The notes beneath the pieces were generated by a model. The model did no database searches, was not told the origin of the DNA, and worked only from the letters and a program-made list of their open reading frames with translations. 64,000 nucleotides of DNA from Nostoc edaphicum CCNP1411 (GTDB lineage Bacteria; Cyanobacteriota; Cyanobacteriia; Cyanobacteriales; Nostocaceae). Shown here piece by piece: positions 27,281 to 35,543 of this stretch. Both the position numbers and the translations under genes were made by a program. Within the stretch, counting starts at the first letter, position 1; the number at the start of each line of letters is the position of its first letter. The stretch covers positions 3,844,001 through 3,908,000 of the forward strand of contig NZ_CP054698.1 in NCBI RefSeq assembly GCF_014023275.1. Reading direction: 5' to 3'.

Positions 27281-27991
27281 TTAGACGGTTAATTTTTCTT
27301 GTTCTTCACTCGACGGCTGAGTATTGGAACCTAAAATCAATGAGAATATATAACTAGAAACTACAGATAAAAGAGTCCAAGTAACATTTTCTGTGACAAT
27401 AAACACGCCCAAACCAATTAAGATACAAGGCACAAAAGTATTGCCGTTTTCAGTTAAAAAGTTTGCGATCGCAGGTAAGTAGGTTAACTTATAAGCGGTA
27501 TAACACCATACGCCAACTAGCGTAAAAAATACACTTAGTATCACGAGCAGACTATCTAATTCTGAGTTTGCAAACAGAGGCACATATATGCTGATGTTGT
27601 CACTACCATTGGCAAAGGCGATCGCAGCGACATTGCAAGTTTGTGGAGAGATAAAACTGGTAAGTACAGAGGGACAAGACGGCTCGGTTTCTGCTTCGGT
27701 TTCCTCTGGTGAATCCTCTTCGCGTTTCAGTAAACTGCTTACACCAATGATTATTGGCATTAAACCAAGTAGTCTAATCCAGTCCTGGGGGATGATGAGT
27801 CCACCGAAAAAACCGGGAAGGCTAGCAATGATCAATGCAGCAAAACCGAGATACTGACCAGCAAGGATGTGACGACTGCGAAACGTTTTACTTATTTGTG
27901 AAAAAAGCAACGTCAAAATGACAATATCATCGATGTTGGTGGCAGTGAATGCCGTGATCCCTGTGGTAATTGCAGTTACTAAACCACTCAT
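27281..27991 (-). CDS. CadD-like cadmium/cation resistance transporter
   Basis: 236 residues with six hydrophobic segments. The CadD-family start is clear (MSGLVTAITTGITAFTATNI followed by DDIVILTLLFSQ), and the second repeat SPQTCNVAAIAFANGSDNIS carries the matching N-G-x-D-N-I motif. The family exports Cd2+ or related cations, or acts in the LysE superfamily. A variable acidic loop (EDSPEETEAETEPS) separates the halves. Divergent from a LysR regulator 430 bases away, which may control it. Actual substrate unknown. Confidence 0.85.
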   Translation of the reverse strand: MSGLVTAITTGITAFTATNIDDIVILTLLFSQISKTFRSRHILAGQYLGFAALIIASLPGFFGGLIIPQDWIRLLGLMPIIIGVSSLLKREEDSPEETEAETEPSCPSVLTSFISPQTCNVAAIAFANGSDNISIYVPLFANSELDSLLVILSVFFTLVGVWCYTAYKLTYLPAIANFLTENGNTFVPCILIGLGVFIVTENVTWTLLSVVSSYIFSLILGSNTQPSSEEQEKLTV

Positions 27992-28420
27992 TTGTGGAAA
28001 TCCTTATTTTGATGCTTGGTAATTGAGCGTGGGGCATTGGTAACTTACAAAGGACAAATGATAAATGACCAATGACCAGTTTGAATTAAAAATTAAAGAT
28101 TAAAAATTAAAAATTGAAAGAAATAATAATTTTTAATTAATTAATTCTGGGTACAAGCCCCACTAAATCAAAGATTTTAGTGGTCTACAATCAGTAGCGG
28201 GTTCAAGCCCCTACTGATAGCGCAGCGTTAGCGAGTCCGCGAGCGTCTTGCAATTTTTAATTTTACATTTTTAATTTTTAATTGGTTTGACCAATGACTA
28301 AGTAGAAAGCCTTGATTTATACTTTAGTCAAACTAACCGATAGAATCAAATGCTTTTATTTGTCAAAATGATAAATGAAAGTGATTAAAATTTTGACAAT
28401 AAGTTTTAGGGATACGATAA
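27992..28420. repeat. Repeat-filled divergent intergenic region
   Basis: AATTAAAAATTAAAGATTAA-type tracts at 28084-28118 and their inverse at 28251-28283 bracket hairpin sequence (CCCCACTAAATC, GATTTTAGTGG) and the second copy, in inverse orientation, of the 38-bp repeat (28213-28250). The LysR and CadD promoters must lie at the two edges. Confidence 0.75.
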
Positions 28421-29419
28421 ATGGCAGGAATGACGCTTGAGCAGCTAAAAATCTTTCTGGCTGTGGCGCACAACTTACACTTTACTCGCGCAGCAGAGGA
28501 GCTTTATATTACACAACCTGCCGTCAGTGCAGCGATCCACAACTTAGAGCAAGAATACGGAGTGAAACTATTCCATCGGATTGGTCGCCATATCGAGATT
28601 GCTGAAGCGGGTAAATTACTGCAAGTGGAAGCGCAGAAAATTCTTGATCAAGTTTCCTTAACTGAAAGGGGATTGCGAGAATTGAACAATCTGCAACGGG
28701 GTGAATTGAAATTAGGATCAAGCCTGACAATTGGTAACTACTGGCTACCAAGTAAGATTAGTGAGTTTAAGAGTCAATATCCTGGTATCCAGATTGACTG
28801 TACCCTTGCCAATGCAGAAACGATTTGTGTCGGTACAGCGATGGGACAGTTTGATTTAGGTTTGGTGGAGGGAGATGTGAAGCCAGCGCTTCAGAATACT
28901 TTAGAGTACGAAATAGTGGGGAGCGATCGCTTGCAAATTGTGGTCGGTCAAAACCACCCTTGGTTTGAGTGGGGAGAAGTTGATTTAAGCCAACTAACTC
29001 AAACACCTTGGGTAATGCGGGTGCGGGAATCTGGAACCCAGCAAAGGTTTGAGGAAGCGTTGCAAAATTGGGGAATCAATCTCAGTGAACTGAATGTAAT
29101 TTTAGTGTTTACCAGTGGTGAAATGGCAAAAGCAGCGATTGAAAATGGCGTAGGTGCAACTGGAATTTCTGAGTTGATGGTAAAAAAAGAAATCCAGTTG
29201 GGGACTCTGCGGGCAATTCGAGTTATTGATAATAGAGAAAGCAACGGTGCGATGCCTTTGGCGGGCTACGCCTACGCAGAAATAGTTCGACCTTTTTTCA
29301 AACTCAAGCATCGTCAGCGTTTTCAAACTGCTCTTTCCAAAGTCTTTGAAGAAATGTTGGTATCGTCTATGTTAAATGGCTCAGATAAACATATATCAAT
29401 TATTGAAAGAGGATTGTGA
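28421..29419 (+). CDS. LysR-family transcriptional regulator
   Basis: 332 residues. N-terminal winged helix-turn-helix (LEQLKIFLAVAHNLHFTRAA, ITQPAVSAAIHNLEQEYGVKLF) and a two-lobed effector domain (ELKLGSSLTIGNYWLPSKI; TSGEMAKAAIENGVGATGIS). It resembles the CbbR/CysB-like group. The usual target is a divergent promoter, which here would be the CadD-like gene. Odd feature: residues about 277-286 (AMPLAGYAYA) are encoded by a piece of a dispersed intergenic repeat, GCGATG...GGCGGGCTACGCCTACGC at 29249-29277, inserted in frame in the second lobe. Confidence 0.93.
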   Translation: MAGMTLEQLKIFLAVAHNLHFTRAAEELYITQPAVSAAIHNLEQEYGVKLFHRIGRHIEIAEAGKLLQVEAQKILDQVSLTERGLRELNNLQRGELKLGSSLTIGNYWLPSKISEFKSQYPGIQIDCTLANAETICVGTAMGQFDLGLVEGDVKPALQNTLEYEIVGSDRLQIVVGQNHPWFEWGEVDLSQLTQTPWVMRVRESGTQQRFEEALQNWGINLSELNVILVFTSGEMAKAAIENGVGATGISELMVKKEIQLGTLRAIRVIDNRESNGAMPLAGYAYAEIVRPFFKLKHRQRFQTALSKVFEEMLVSSMLNGSDKHISIIERGL

Positions 29420-29469
29420 ATTGGGGACTAATCCGAATGGCACTAAGTTAAGATAAAGCCCTTTTCCTG

Positions 29470-29619
29470 ACTGGTTCCCAGCCTCTAGGCTGGGAACCCA
29501 TTCTGGGAGGCTCCGCCTCCAGCGGCTTAACCAGAGGCAGAGCCTCGCGGAATTCGTTCCCAGCCTGGAGGCTGGGAACAAGATGAAACTTTTCCCCATT
29601 CCCCATTCCCCATTCCCCT
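29470..29619. repeat. Palindromic GTTCCCAGCC repeat and tandem repeat
   Basis: GTTCCCAGCC...GGCTGGGAAC hairpins at about 29474-29499 and 29556-29579 flank a GGAGGCTCCGCCTCC palindrome. A CCCCATT heptamer tandem repeat follows at 29592-29619. No gene. Confidence 0.85.
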
Positions 29620-29988
29620 TCACACCTTCCGCATATTTCTACTGATGGGGTCAAAACCTCTAGAAAATCGCGTACTTTCATCGTAGTAAGCGCCAGTTAG
29701 ATTCGCTCCATACAACTTGGCATAGTTGAGTTTAGCTCCCCGGAGATTTGCTTCATTCAGTTTGACACCGCTTAAATTAGCTCTGGTCAAGTTTGCTTTG
29801 GCTAAATTAGTTCCACTCAAATCTGCTCCCCAGAGTTTAGCTTTAGCTAGGTTAGCTCCACTCAAATCTGCTCCCCATAAATTAATTCCAGGCAAATAGG
29901 CTCCAATCAGCTTGTTACTACTCAAGTTGACAGCTGGAAAATATCTTTCCCCTGCGGCAAAACGCCTTTTTAATTCTTCAGCATTCAT
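29620..29988 (-). CDS. Pentapeptide-repeat protein
   Basis: 122 residues. From about residue 20 to 105 it is built of A(D/N)LxX pentapeptides (GADLSGANLAKAKLWGADLS), giving a right-handed quadrilateral beta-helix of about four coils. The N-terminal helix MNAEELKRRFAAGERYF is typical of small cyanobacterial pentapeptide proteins. Cytoplasmic, function unknown. Its start overlaps the end of the upstream gene by 11 bases. Confidence 0.92.
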   Translation of the reverse strand: MNAEELKRRFAAGERYFPAVNLSSNKLIGAYLPGINLWGADLSGANLAKAKLWGADLSGTNLAKANLTRANLSGVKLNEANLRGAKLNYAKLYGANLTGAYYDESTRFSRGFDPISRNMRKV

Positions 29989-30301
29989 GCGTCGCGTTCA
30001 CCTTCTTTAGCAATACAGAAGTTATTTGTTCCCATTCTTGGCTTAGTTCTCCTGGAAATTCTGGCTGACCACTGCGTAGATACCAGAAATGGGCATTGTT
30101 TAAATCGCCTTCTTTGCGGTGCAGGTAAGCATGAACCCAGGCACTATCGGCATCGCTGGCATTTGCAACTATTTCATGAGCTTTACTCCAATCACCTTTC
30201 TTGTCATACCACATTGCTTGCAGCCCTTTTGGCAATGTCTGAGGACATGGGCGCTGCTTTTCGATCAATCGCAGGAATTCCTCTGTATTCACGATCGCCA
30301 C
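29978..30301 (-). CDS. Conserved hypothetical protein with AH...HAYLHRKEGD motif
   Basis: 107 residues of a widely distributed family: LQAMWYDKKGDWSKAHEIV followed by WVHAYLHRKEGDLNNAHFWY, a conserved pattern of small helical proteins without an assigned function. Translationally coupled with the pentapeptide gene downstream. No signal peptide. Confidence 0.82.
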   Translation of the reverse strand: MAIVNTEEFLRLIEKQRPCPQTLPKGLQAMWYDKKGDWSKAHEIVANASDADSAWVHAYLHRKEGDLNNAHFWYLRSGQPEFPGELSQEWEQITSVLLKKVNATHEC

Positions 30302-30341
30302 TCAACAAGAATCAAACTTCTATCTCTAAGATACTCCTCAG

Positions 30342-30430
30342 TTTTAAGGGATTGGGGAATGGGGAATGGGGAAAAGTTTTCTTACTTAATACCCAATACC
30401 CAATACCCAATACCCAGTCCCCAATTCTCA
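30342..30430. repeat. Short tandem repeats
   Basis: GGGGAAT units (30350-30377) followed by ATACCCA units (30389-30420), filling the gap between two genes on the minus strand. Confidence 0.85.
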
Positions 30431-30443
30431 ATACCTTTCACAT

Positions 30444-31025
30444 CTACTTTACTGGGATCATTTCAAACTCGAAAGTGCTGATCAAACGGTCATCAATATA
30501 GACTTCTATTCTATGCTTACCAACTGGATCGCCAGGAGTAATCGTCCAAAAATTCTCAATCACACCCTCTGGAGCCGACTGTGTGCGTCGCGTCACAGAT
30601 GTCTTTCCGTCTACTGACATTGAGAAATCTTCACCACTATCTGTACCCCAAGTTTCTGGAGGTTTTGGTAAACGCAAGACTTCGCGCCATTTCACTTCAC
30701 CTTGGTAGTCTTTGAGTTTAATCCGCCATCCATAGGTATTTCCTTCTTGAAGTGGCACTCTTTTTGTCTGGAAAATGGTAACGTTTCCTTTAGAGTCAAC
30801 CCTCTTCAGTCCAAACTCGGTGTTACTGACAGTAATCTGTTTAGCATTCGTTGGTGTCGGAGACGATATAGCATTTTGTACCAAAACAGCAGCAGCGTTG
30901 ATTGGCTCAGAACTTATGACTCCAGATATTAGCCAAAAAGAAGCTAGCACAGCAGTAGTAGTCCAAATTCTCATTAGTATGGTTTTCCTGTCAGACTTTT
31001 GGTACTTATTCAAGTAATCTGCCAT
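30444..31025 (-). CDS. Exported hypothetical protein
   Basis: 193 residues from MADYLNKYQKSDRKTILMRI. A hydrophobic segment (WTTTAVLASFWLISGVIS) follows, so it is exported or membrane-anchored. The remaining part is a single beta-rich domain (WRIKLKDYQGEVKWREVLRLP; IENFWTITPGDPVGKHRIEV) that looks immunoglobulin-like. An alternative start is ATG 30974 directly before the hydrophobic segment. The open frame upstream to 31361 is made of repeat sequence (SQNSGVRSQNSGVR) and is not coding. Family not recognised. Confidence 0.7.
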   Translation of the reverse strand: MADYLNKYQKSDRKTILMRIWTTTAVLASFWLISGVISSEPINAAAVLVQNAISSPTPTNAKQITVSNTEFGLKRVDSKGNVTIFQTKRVPLQEGNTYGWRIKLKDYQGEVKWREVLRLPKPPETWGTDSGEDFSMSVDGKTSVTRRTQSAPEGVIENFWTITPGDPVGKHRIEVYIDDRLISTFEFEMIPVK

Positions 31026-31240
31026 GTTTTCCGGGTCAAGGTTAGCTATGGTTAGACAAAAACAGAATTTGACTGATTCAACCAACTCTCTGACTTTGAG
31101 CAAAGGCAAATCATTGCGCCGTCGTTTCTCTATCTGCGTAGGCGTAGCCCAATCTAGGCATCGCATCACCAATATACCCATTAGTCTCCATTTTTCTCTA
31201 CAAGACCCTTTGCGAAGGAGACGGTGTGCCATAGATATAG

Positions 31241-31297
31241 TATTCTGAATCCTGACTCCTGAATTCTGACTCCTGACTCCTGAATTCTGACTCCTCC
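31241..31297. repeat. Short tandem repeat upstream of the AAA/WD40 gene
   Basis: Copies of CCTGACTCCTGAATTCTGACT-like units (a 7-bp-based repeat, unit CTGACTC). The same sequence occurs at 1991 and 2176. It ends about 20 bases before the start of the next gene. Confidence 0.8.
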
Positions 31298-31317
31298 TTT
31301 CCCAATCACAATTTTGC

Positions 31318-34300
31318 ATGAGATACCAAGTTGGCGGTAGCCTCCACAGTGATGATCCCACTTATGTTGTGCGTCAGGCAGACGAAAAACTTTATACCAG
31401 TCTCAAAGGTGGTGATTTTTGCTATGTCTTTAACTCTCGCCAAATGGGTAAATCATCTCTACTACAGCGAATAAGTCGTCGTCTCAAGTCAGAAGGCTAT
31501 AAATGTATTTATTTAGACGTAACTCAATTGGGTAGTGAGGATACGACATCAGCACAATGGTATAAAGGAATCATTGTCAGCATGTTCTACGGGTTAAATC
31601 TGGTTGAACATGTCAACTTTAAGCAATGGTGGGATATGCAAGCAGGTCTTTCTCCTGTACAAAAGCTACACCAGTTTGTTGAAGAAATTTTGCTGCCAAA
31701 TGTCAAGAGCGATTGTGAAGGAGATGGCAAAGCTAAAGGCATTTTTATCTTCATTGATGAGATTGATAGTTTACTGAGTTTAAATTTTCCGGTCAATGAC
31801 TTTTTTGCCTGGATTCGTCATTGCTACAATCAGCAGGCACACGATCCGAATTTTCGACGCCTAGGCTTTGCGTTGTTTGGAGTAGCCAGTCCATCTGACT
31901 TAATTGCTGACAAACGCCGGACACCTTTTAATATTGGAACAGCTATAGAGTTATACGGCTTTCGATTGCATGAAGCCAACCCATTACTAGATGGGTTACA
32001 GGGAGCAATTAGCCAACCAGAAGTAGTGCTGCAAGAGGTAATCTATTGGACAGGGGGACAACCGTTTCTAACTCAAAAACTTTGTCAGTTAGTTCTTCAA
32101 GCTGCCTTAAATACATCAGAGCGGAAAATTATCCTATCCCCAAAAACTGAAGCGGATTGGGTGGAAGAATTGGTGCGATCGCACATTATCCAACACTGGG
32201 AATCACAAGATGAACCCGAACACCTCCGTACTATTCGCGATCGCCTACTTTTCAACCAACAACAAGCAGGACGCTTGTTAGGTCTTTATCAGCAGGTATT
32301 GCAAGCGGAGGAAATAGAGGACGTAAAGAATGAAAAACTCCATCCCCTTGTGGGTGGAGTTTTTGGGCATGGGGAATCGGGCATGGGGCATGGGAAAGAA
32401 CATACCAATGCCCAATGCCCAATGCCCCAAGCGACGGGGCGACTATCTCTCTACAGACACCTGGGGATGGAGTTGGAGTTTCCCGTCGCTTTCAATGAAG
32501 ACACTAGCGACTCTGGGCATCCTCTATTTCCAATATCTCCCGTGCCTACAGATGATAGTCGAGAACAGACAGAGCTTTTACTATCGGGATTAGTCGAGAG
32601 GTATAACGGCTATCTCAGAATTAAAAATCCGATCTACCGCAGTATTTTCAATGCTGAATGGGTGTTAAAGCAATTAGACAATCTGCGCCCTTATTCACAG
32701 CCATTCAATGCTTGGGTAGCATCGGACTTTCAAGATGAGTCACGCCTGTTGCGGGGGAATGCCTTACAAGAAGTCTTGGACTGGACTCAGCGAAAAAGTC
32801 TCAGCGATTTGGACTATCGATTTTTAGCAGCTAGCCAAGAATTGGAACGTCGGGAAGTTCAGCAAAAACTGGAAGTAGAACAGCTTAAAGAAACTGAAGC
32901 GCGATTGGCAAGTGAACAAAAGAACGCCCGCCTTCAGCAACGACTACTGTTAGGGGTAAGTGTGGCTCTAGTAGCGGCGATTATCTTGGGAATCATAACA
33001 CTCTATGCCAATCGACAGGCATCACTGAGTGAGGTACGAGCGATCGCAGCTGCTTCCAATGGTAGTTTTAATTCCAATCAACGCTTAGATGCATTGGTAC
33101 AAGCAATCCAAGCCAGACGGAAATTTCAACGGCTCGATCTGCAAAATTTGGCAGATGCACATACGCTGGATCTCCAAACCCGCAAAGTATTAGAACAAGC
33201 TGTCTACGGTGCTGATGAATTCAATCACCTGTCAGGGCATCAAGGGATTGTCTTAGGTGTTGATTTCAGCCCTGATGGCCAGTGGATTGTCTCATCTAGC
33301 ATTGATCGCACGGTCAAGCTGTGGAAACGGGATGGAACACTGGTGAGAACAATACCACATACTGCAACCATACAGAGCGTCCGCTTCAGCCCGGATAGCC
33401 GCCAGATAGTCGCTGCTGGCATTGATGGCACTATCCGTCTTTGGACGATCGATGGTAAATTATTAACCATCCTCAAAGGGCATAAATCTGCGGTGTGGCG
33501 AGTTGCCTTTAGCCCAGATGGAAAAACAATCGCTTCTGCCAGTGGCGATTTTAGCGTTAAGCTTTGGCAACTAGATGGCACTTTAATCAGAACTCTTAAA
33601 CATGAGCGTGGTATATGGGGAATTGCCTTCAGCCCCGATGGTCAAATCATCGCTTCTAGCATGGTAGGCGGCACTAATAAGCTTTGGCGATTGGATGGAA
33701 CGCTAATCAAAACATTCACAGCCGGAAAGGCAACTATTTGGAGTGTTGCTTTTAGCCCAGATGGACAAACTTTTGTCTCTGGCGGTGCAGATAACATGGT
33801 GCGACTGTGGAATCGAGAAGGCACTTTACTGAGAACTTTTAAAGGGCACACCGCTGAAGTATTTAGTGTAGCCTTTAGTTATGATGGGCAAACCATTGCC
33901 TCTGGTGGTTCTGATAAAACCGTTAAACTTTGGTCGGTAAATGCTACTTTATTAAGAACTTTGCAGGGACATACCTCAAATATTCAAACCATTGCCTTCA
34001 GTCCTGATGGAGAAACCCTCGCCTCTGCTGGCCACGACAACACCATCAAACTCTGGAGAGTCAACTCACCCTTAGTAAAGCTACTCAATGGCCATCAAGA
34101 AATGGTCTGGAAGGTGGCATTTAGCCCTGATGGGCAACGTCTAGCTTCCGTTGCTGGCAAAGAAATAAAACTTTGGAAACGCGATGGTTCTCTAGCCAGA
34201 ACTATTGTTGAAGAAGATTCTCGAATGCTTAGTCTCGATTTTAGCCCCGATGGTCAAACTTTAGCGATCGTTGGTTCTAAGGGTATTGTGAGACTATGGC

Positions 34301-35061
34301 AACTAGACCGCAATCAGCGAACCATTCTGGAAGGCCCAGGTATCGGCCTTTTGGGTGTTAGCTACAGTCCTGATGGCAATCGGCTGGTGACTGTGGGTTT
34401 TGATTACAAGCTAAGACTCTGGCAACGCGATGCTAATGGACAATTCCAACTCCAGCAAATTATCCAGGCGCATACAGGGCGGATTTGGGACATTGTTTAT
34501 AGTCCAGATGGGCAGTTTATCGCCTCTGCCAGTGCTGATGGTACCATCAAACTTTGGACTTCAGAAAATAGCGATCGCCTGTTGGAGAAACCAGATCGAA
34601 TCTTAGAAGGGCATAATAGTGAAGTTTTTGGAGTTGCCATTAGCCCGAATAGTCAATTTATTGCCTCCACTGGCGGAGATGGTCGTCTCCGACTTTGGAA
34701 ACGTGATGGCACTCTGCTGAGAATCTTAGATGGTAAAAGTATTGGTTTAACAAGAGTCGCATTCAGTCCAGATGGTCAAATGTTGGCAGCCGCAGGTTTT
34801 GACAATACGATCAAAGTCTGGAAGACAGATGGCACTTTGTTCGTCACCCTAAATGGACATACGTCTAATGTGAGCAGTGTTGCCTTTAGCCCCGATGGCA
34901 AAACCCTCGCCTCTGGCGGAGATGACCAACTTGTGATTATGTGGGATATAGAAAAAATTCTCCATCTCAACCTGCTGAAATATAGCTGTGATTGGGTGCA
35001 GGATTATTTAAAGACTAATGTAACAGTGGAAAAGAGCGATCGCTCTCTTTGTAATCACTGA
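31318..35061 (+). CDS. AAA-like ATPase with C-terminal WD40 propellers
   Basis: 1247 residues. N-terminal AAA_35-type domain (YQVGGSLHSDDPTYVVRQAD) with Walker A FNSRQMGKSSLL (about 38-49) and Walker B GIFIFIDEIDSLL (about 141-153); a coiled coil (about 500-540); one membrane helix (LLLGVSVALVAAIILGIITL, about 542-562); then 14 WD40 repeats ending in VKLW/IRLW-type motifs, enough for two seven-bladed propellers. It is probably a membrane-tethered signalling or scaffold protein related to cyanobacterial STAND-like ATPases; its partner is unknown. Odd feature: residues about 339-400 are encoded by a block of intergenic-type repeats (32334-32490), which kept the frame. ATG 31318 starts right at the conserved motif. 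Confidence 0.9.
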   Translation: MRYQVGGSLHSDDPTYVVRQADEKLYTSLKGGDFCYVFNSRQMGKSSLLQRISRRLKSEGYKCIYLDVTQLGSEDTTSAQWYKGIIVSMFYGLNLVEHVNFKQWWDMQAGLSPVQKLHQFVEEILLPNVKSDCEGDGKAKGIFIFIDEIDSLLSLNFPVNDFFAWIRHCYNQQAHDPNFRRLGFALFGVASPSDLIADKRRTPFNIGTAIELYGFRLHEANPLLDGLQGAISQPEVVLQEVIYWTGGQPFLTQKLCQLVLQAALNTSERKIILSPKTEADWVEELVRSHIIQHWESQDEPEHLRTIRDRLLFNQQQAGRLLGLYQQVLQAEEIEDVKNEKLHPLVGGVFGHGESGMGHGKEHTNAQCPMPQATGRLSLYRHLGMELEFPVAFNEDTSDSGHPLFPISPVPTDDSREQTELLLSGLVERYNGYLRIKNPIYRSIFNAEWVLKQLDNLRPYSQPFNAWVASDFQDESRLLRGNALQEVLDWTQRKSLSDLDYRFLAASQELERREVQQKLEVEQLKETEARLASEQKNARLQQRLLLGVSVALVAAIILGIITLYANRQASLSEVRAIAAASNGSFNSNQRLDALVQAIQARRKFQRLDLQNLADAHTLDLQTRKVLEQAVYGADEFNHLSGHQGIVLGVDFSPDGQWIVSSSIDRTVKLWKRDGTLVRTIPHTATIQSVRFSPDSRQIVAAGIDGTIRLWTIDGKLLTILKGHKSAVWRVAFSPDGKTIASASGDFSVKLWQLDGTLIRTLKHERGIWGIAFSPDGQIIASSMVGGTNKLWRLDGTLIKTFTAGKATIWSVAFSPDGQTFVSGGADNMVRLWNREGTLLRTFKGHTAEVFSVAFSYDGQTIASGGSDKTVKLWSVNATLLRTLQGHTSNIQTIAFSPDGETLASAGHDNTIKLWRVNSPLVKLLNGHQEMVWKVAFSPDGQRLASVAGKEIKLWKRDGSLARTIVEEDSRMLSLDFSPDGQTLAIVGSKGIVRLWQLDRNQRTILEGPGIGLLGVSYSPDGNRLVTVGFDYKLRLWQRDANGQFQLQQIIQAHTGRIWDIVYSPDGQFIASASADGTIKLWTSENSDRLLEKPDRILEGHNSEVFGVAISPNSQFIASTGGDGRLRLWKRDGTLLRILDGKSIGLTRVAFSPDGQMLAAAGFDNTIKVWKTDGTLFVTLNGHTSNVSSVAFSPDGKTLASGGDDQLVIMWDIEKILHLNLLKYSCDWVQDYLKTNVTVEKSDRSLCNH
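32334..32490 (+). repeat. Repeat block inside the AAA/WD40 coding sequence
   Basis: Contains a hairpin (AAAAACTCCA 32334-32343 with TGGAGTTTTT 32355-32364), GGGCATG tandem units (32365-32394), their inverse CCAATGC units (32405-32428), and AGCGACGGG (32429-32437) with CCCGTCGCT (32482-32490). This is standard intergenic repeat material, here translated as GHGESGMGHGKEHTNAQCPM and similar low-complexity sequence. Confidence 0.85.
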
Positions 35062-35167
35062 CAAACAAAACTTACACAACAATTTTAACTAATTCATGAA
35101 TCACCCCTACTTAATTTTTGTCTAACTCCCGTTAGTGTAGACAAAGCGTAGCTTTGGATTTTTGGGG

Positions 35168-35485
35168 TTATCCGATTTTAATACAATACAGATAAGACCA
35201 AAACACTTGTAGAGACGGCGATTTATCGCGTCTCAAAAACCCACGATTTTGATTAGTCGGATTTATTTTGATGAAGCGACACAATTCAAATCCACTCATT
35301 TCCAGCATCACAACATCAGTAAAAATCGCATCTGGCTTTTCTTCTAAAATAATTTTTAGAGCTTCTTCTGCACTAGTCGCCTTAATGACATTGTAACCCC
35401 TATCTGTGAGATAATTACTTATTAATTTCAATTCACTCAGACAATCTTCTATAACTAGAATAGTAGCGATCCAGGTAATACTCAA
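35168..35485 (-). pseudogene. Truncated CheY-like response regulator
   Basis: Residues 1-78 are a receiver domain (ATILVIEDCLSELKLISNYL; phospho-Asp in AIFTDVVMLEMSGFELC). After NPTNQN the sequence changes to translated MITE sequence, so the last strands and helices, including the conserved Thr/Ser and Lys, are missing. It follows the PatA-like gene by 58 bases on the same strand, an arrangement like PixG-PixH or PatA-type operons where a CheY-like protein comes next. It is unlikely to fold as a working receiver. Confidence 0.82.
35184..35251. mobile_element. MITE, copy 3, incomplete, within the receiver gene
   Basis: About 68 bases matching the conserved left part of the 102-bp MITE (ACCAAAACACTTGTAGAGAC, GGCGATTTATCGCGTCTC, CCCACGATTTTG). 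The left tip has lost GTTCA compared with the intact copies and the right third is absent. No clear target duplication. Confidence 0.78.
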
Positions 35486-35543
35486 CCTTCAATATCCAAA
35501 AAAATATATTGGTTAAGTGGAGTTATTTTTTTATATTAAGAAA

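Noticed and set aside
28180..28215. GCGGGTTCAAGCCCC considered as a tRNA T-arm
   Set aside because: No acceptor stem, D-arm or anticodon stem can be built around it; it belongs to the dispersed repeat.
30119..30501. Two overlapping frames of over 110 codons on the + strand
   Set aside because: They run antisense to the conserved HAYLHRKEGD protein and into tandem repeats; shadows of real genes.
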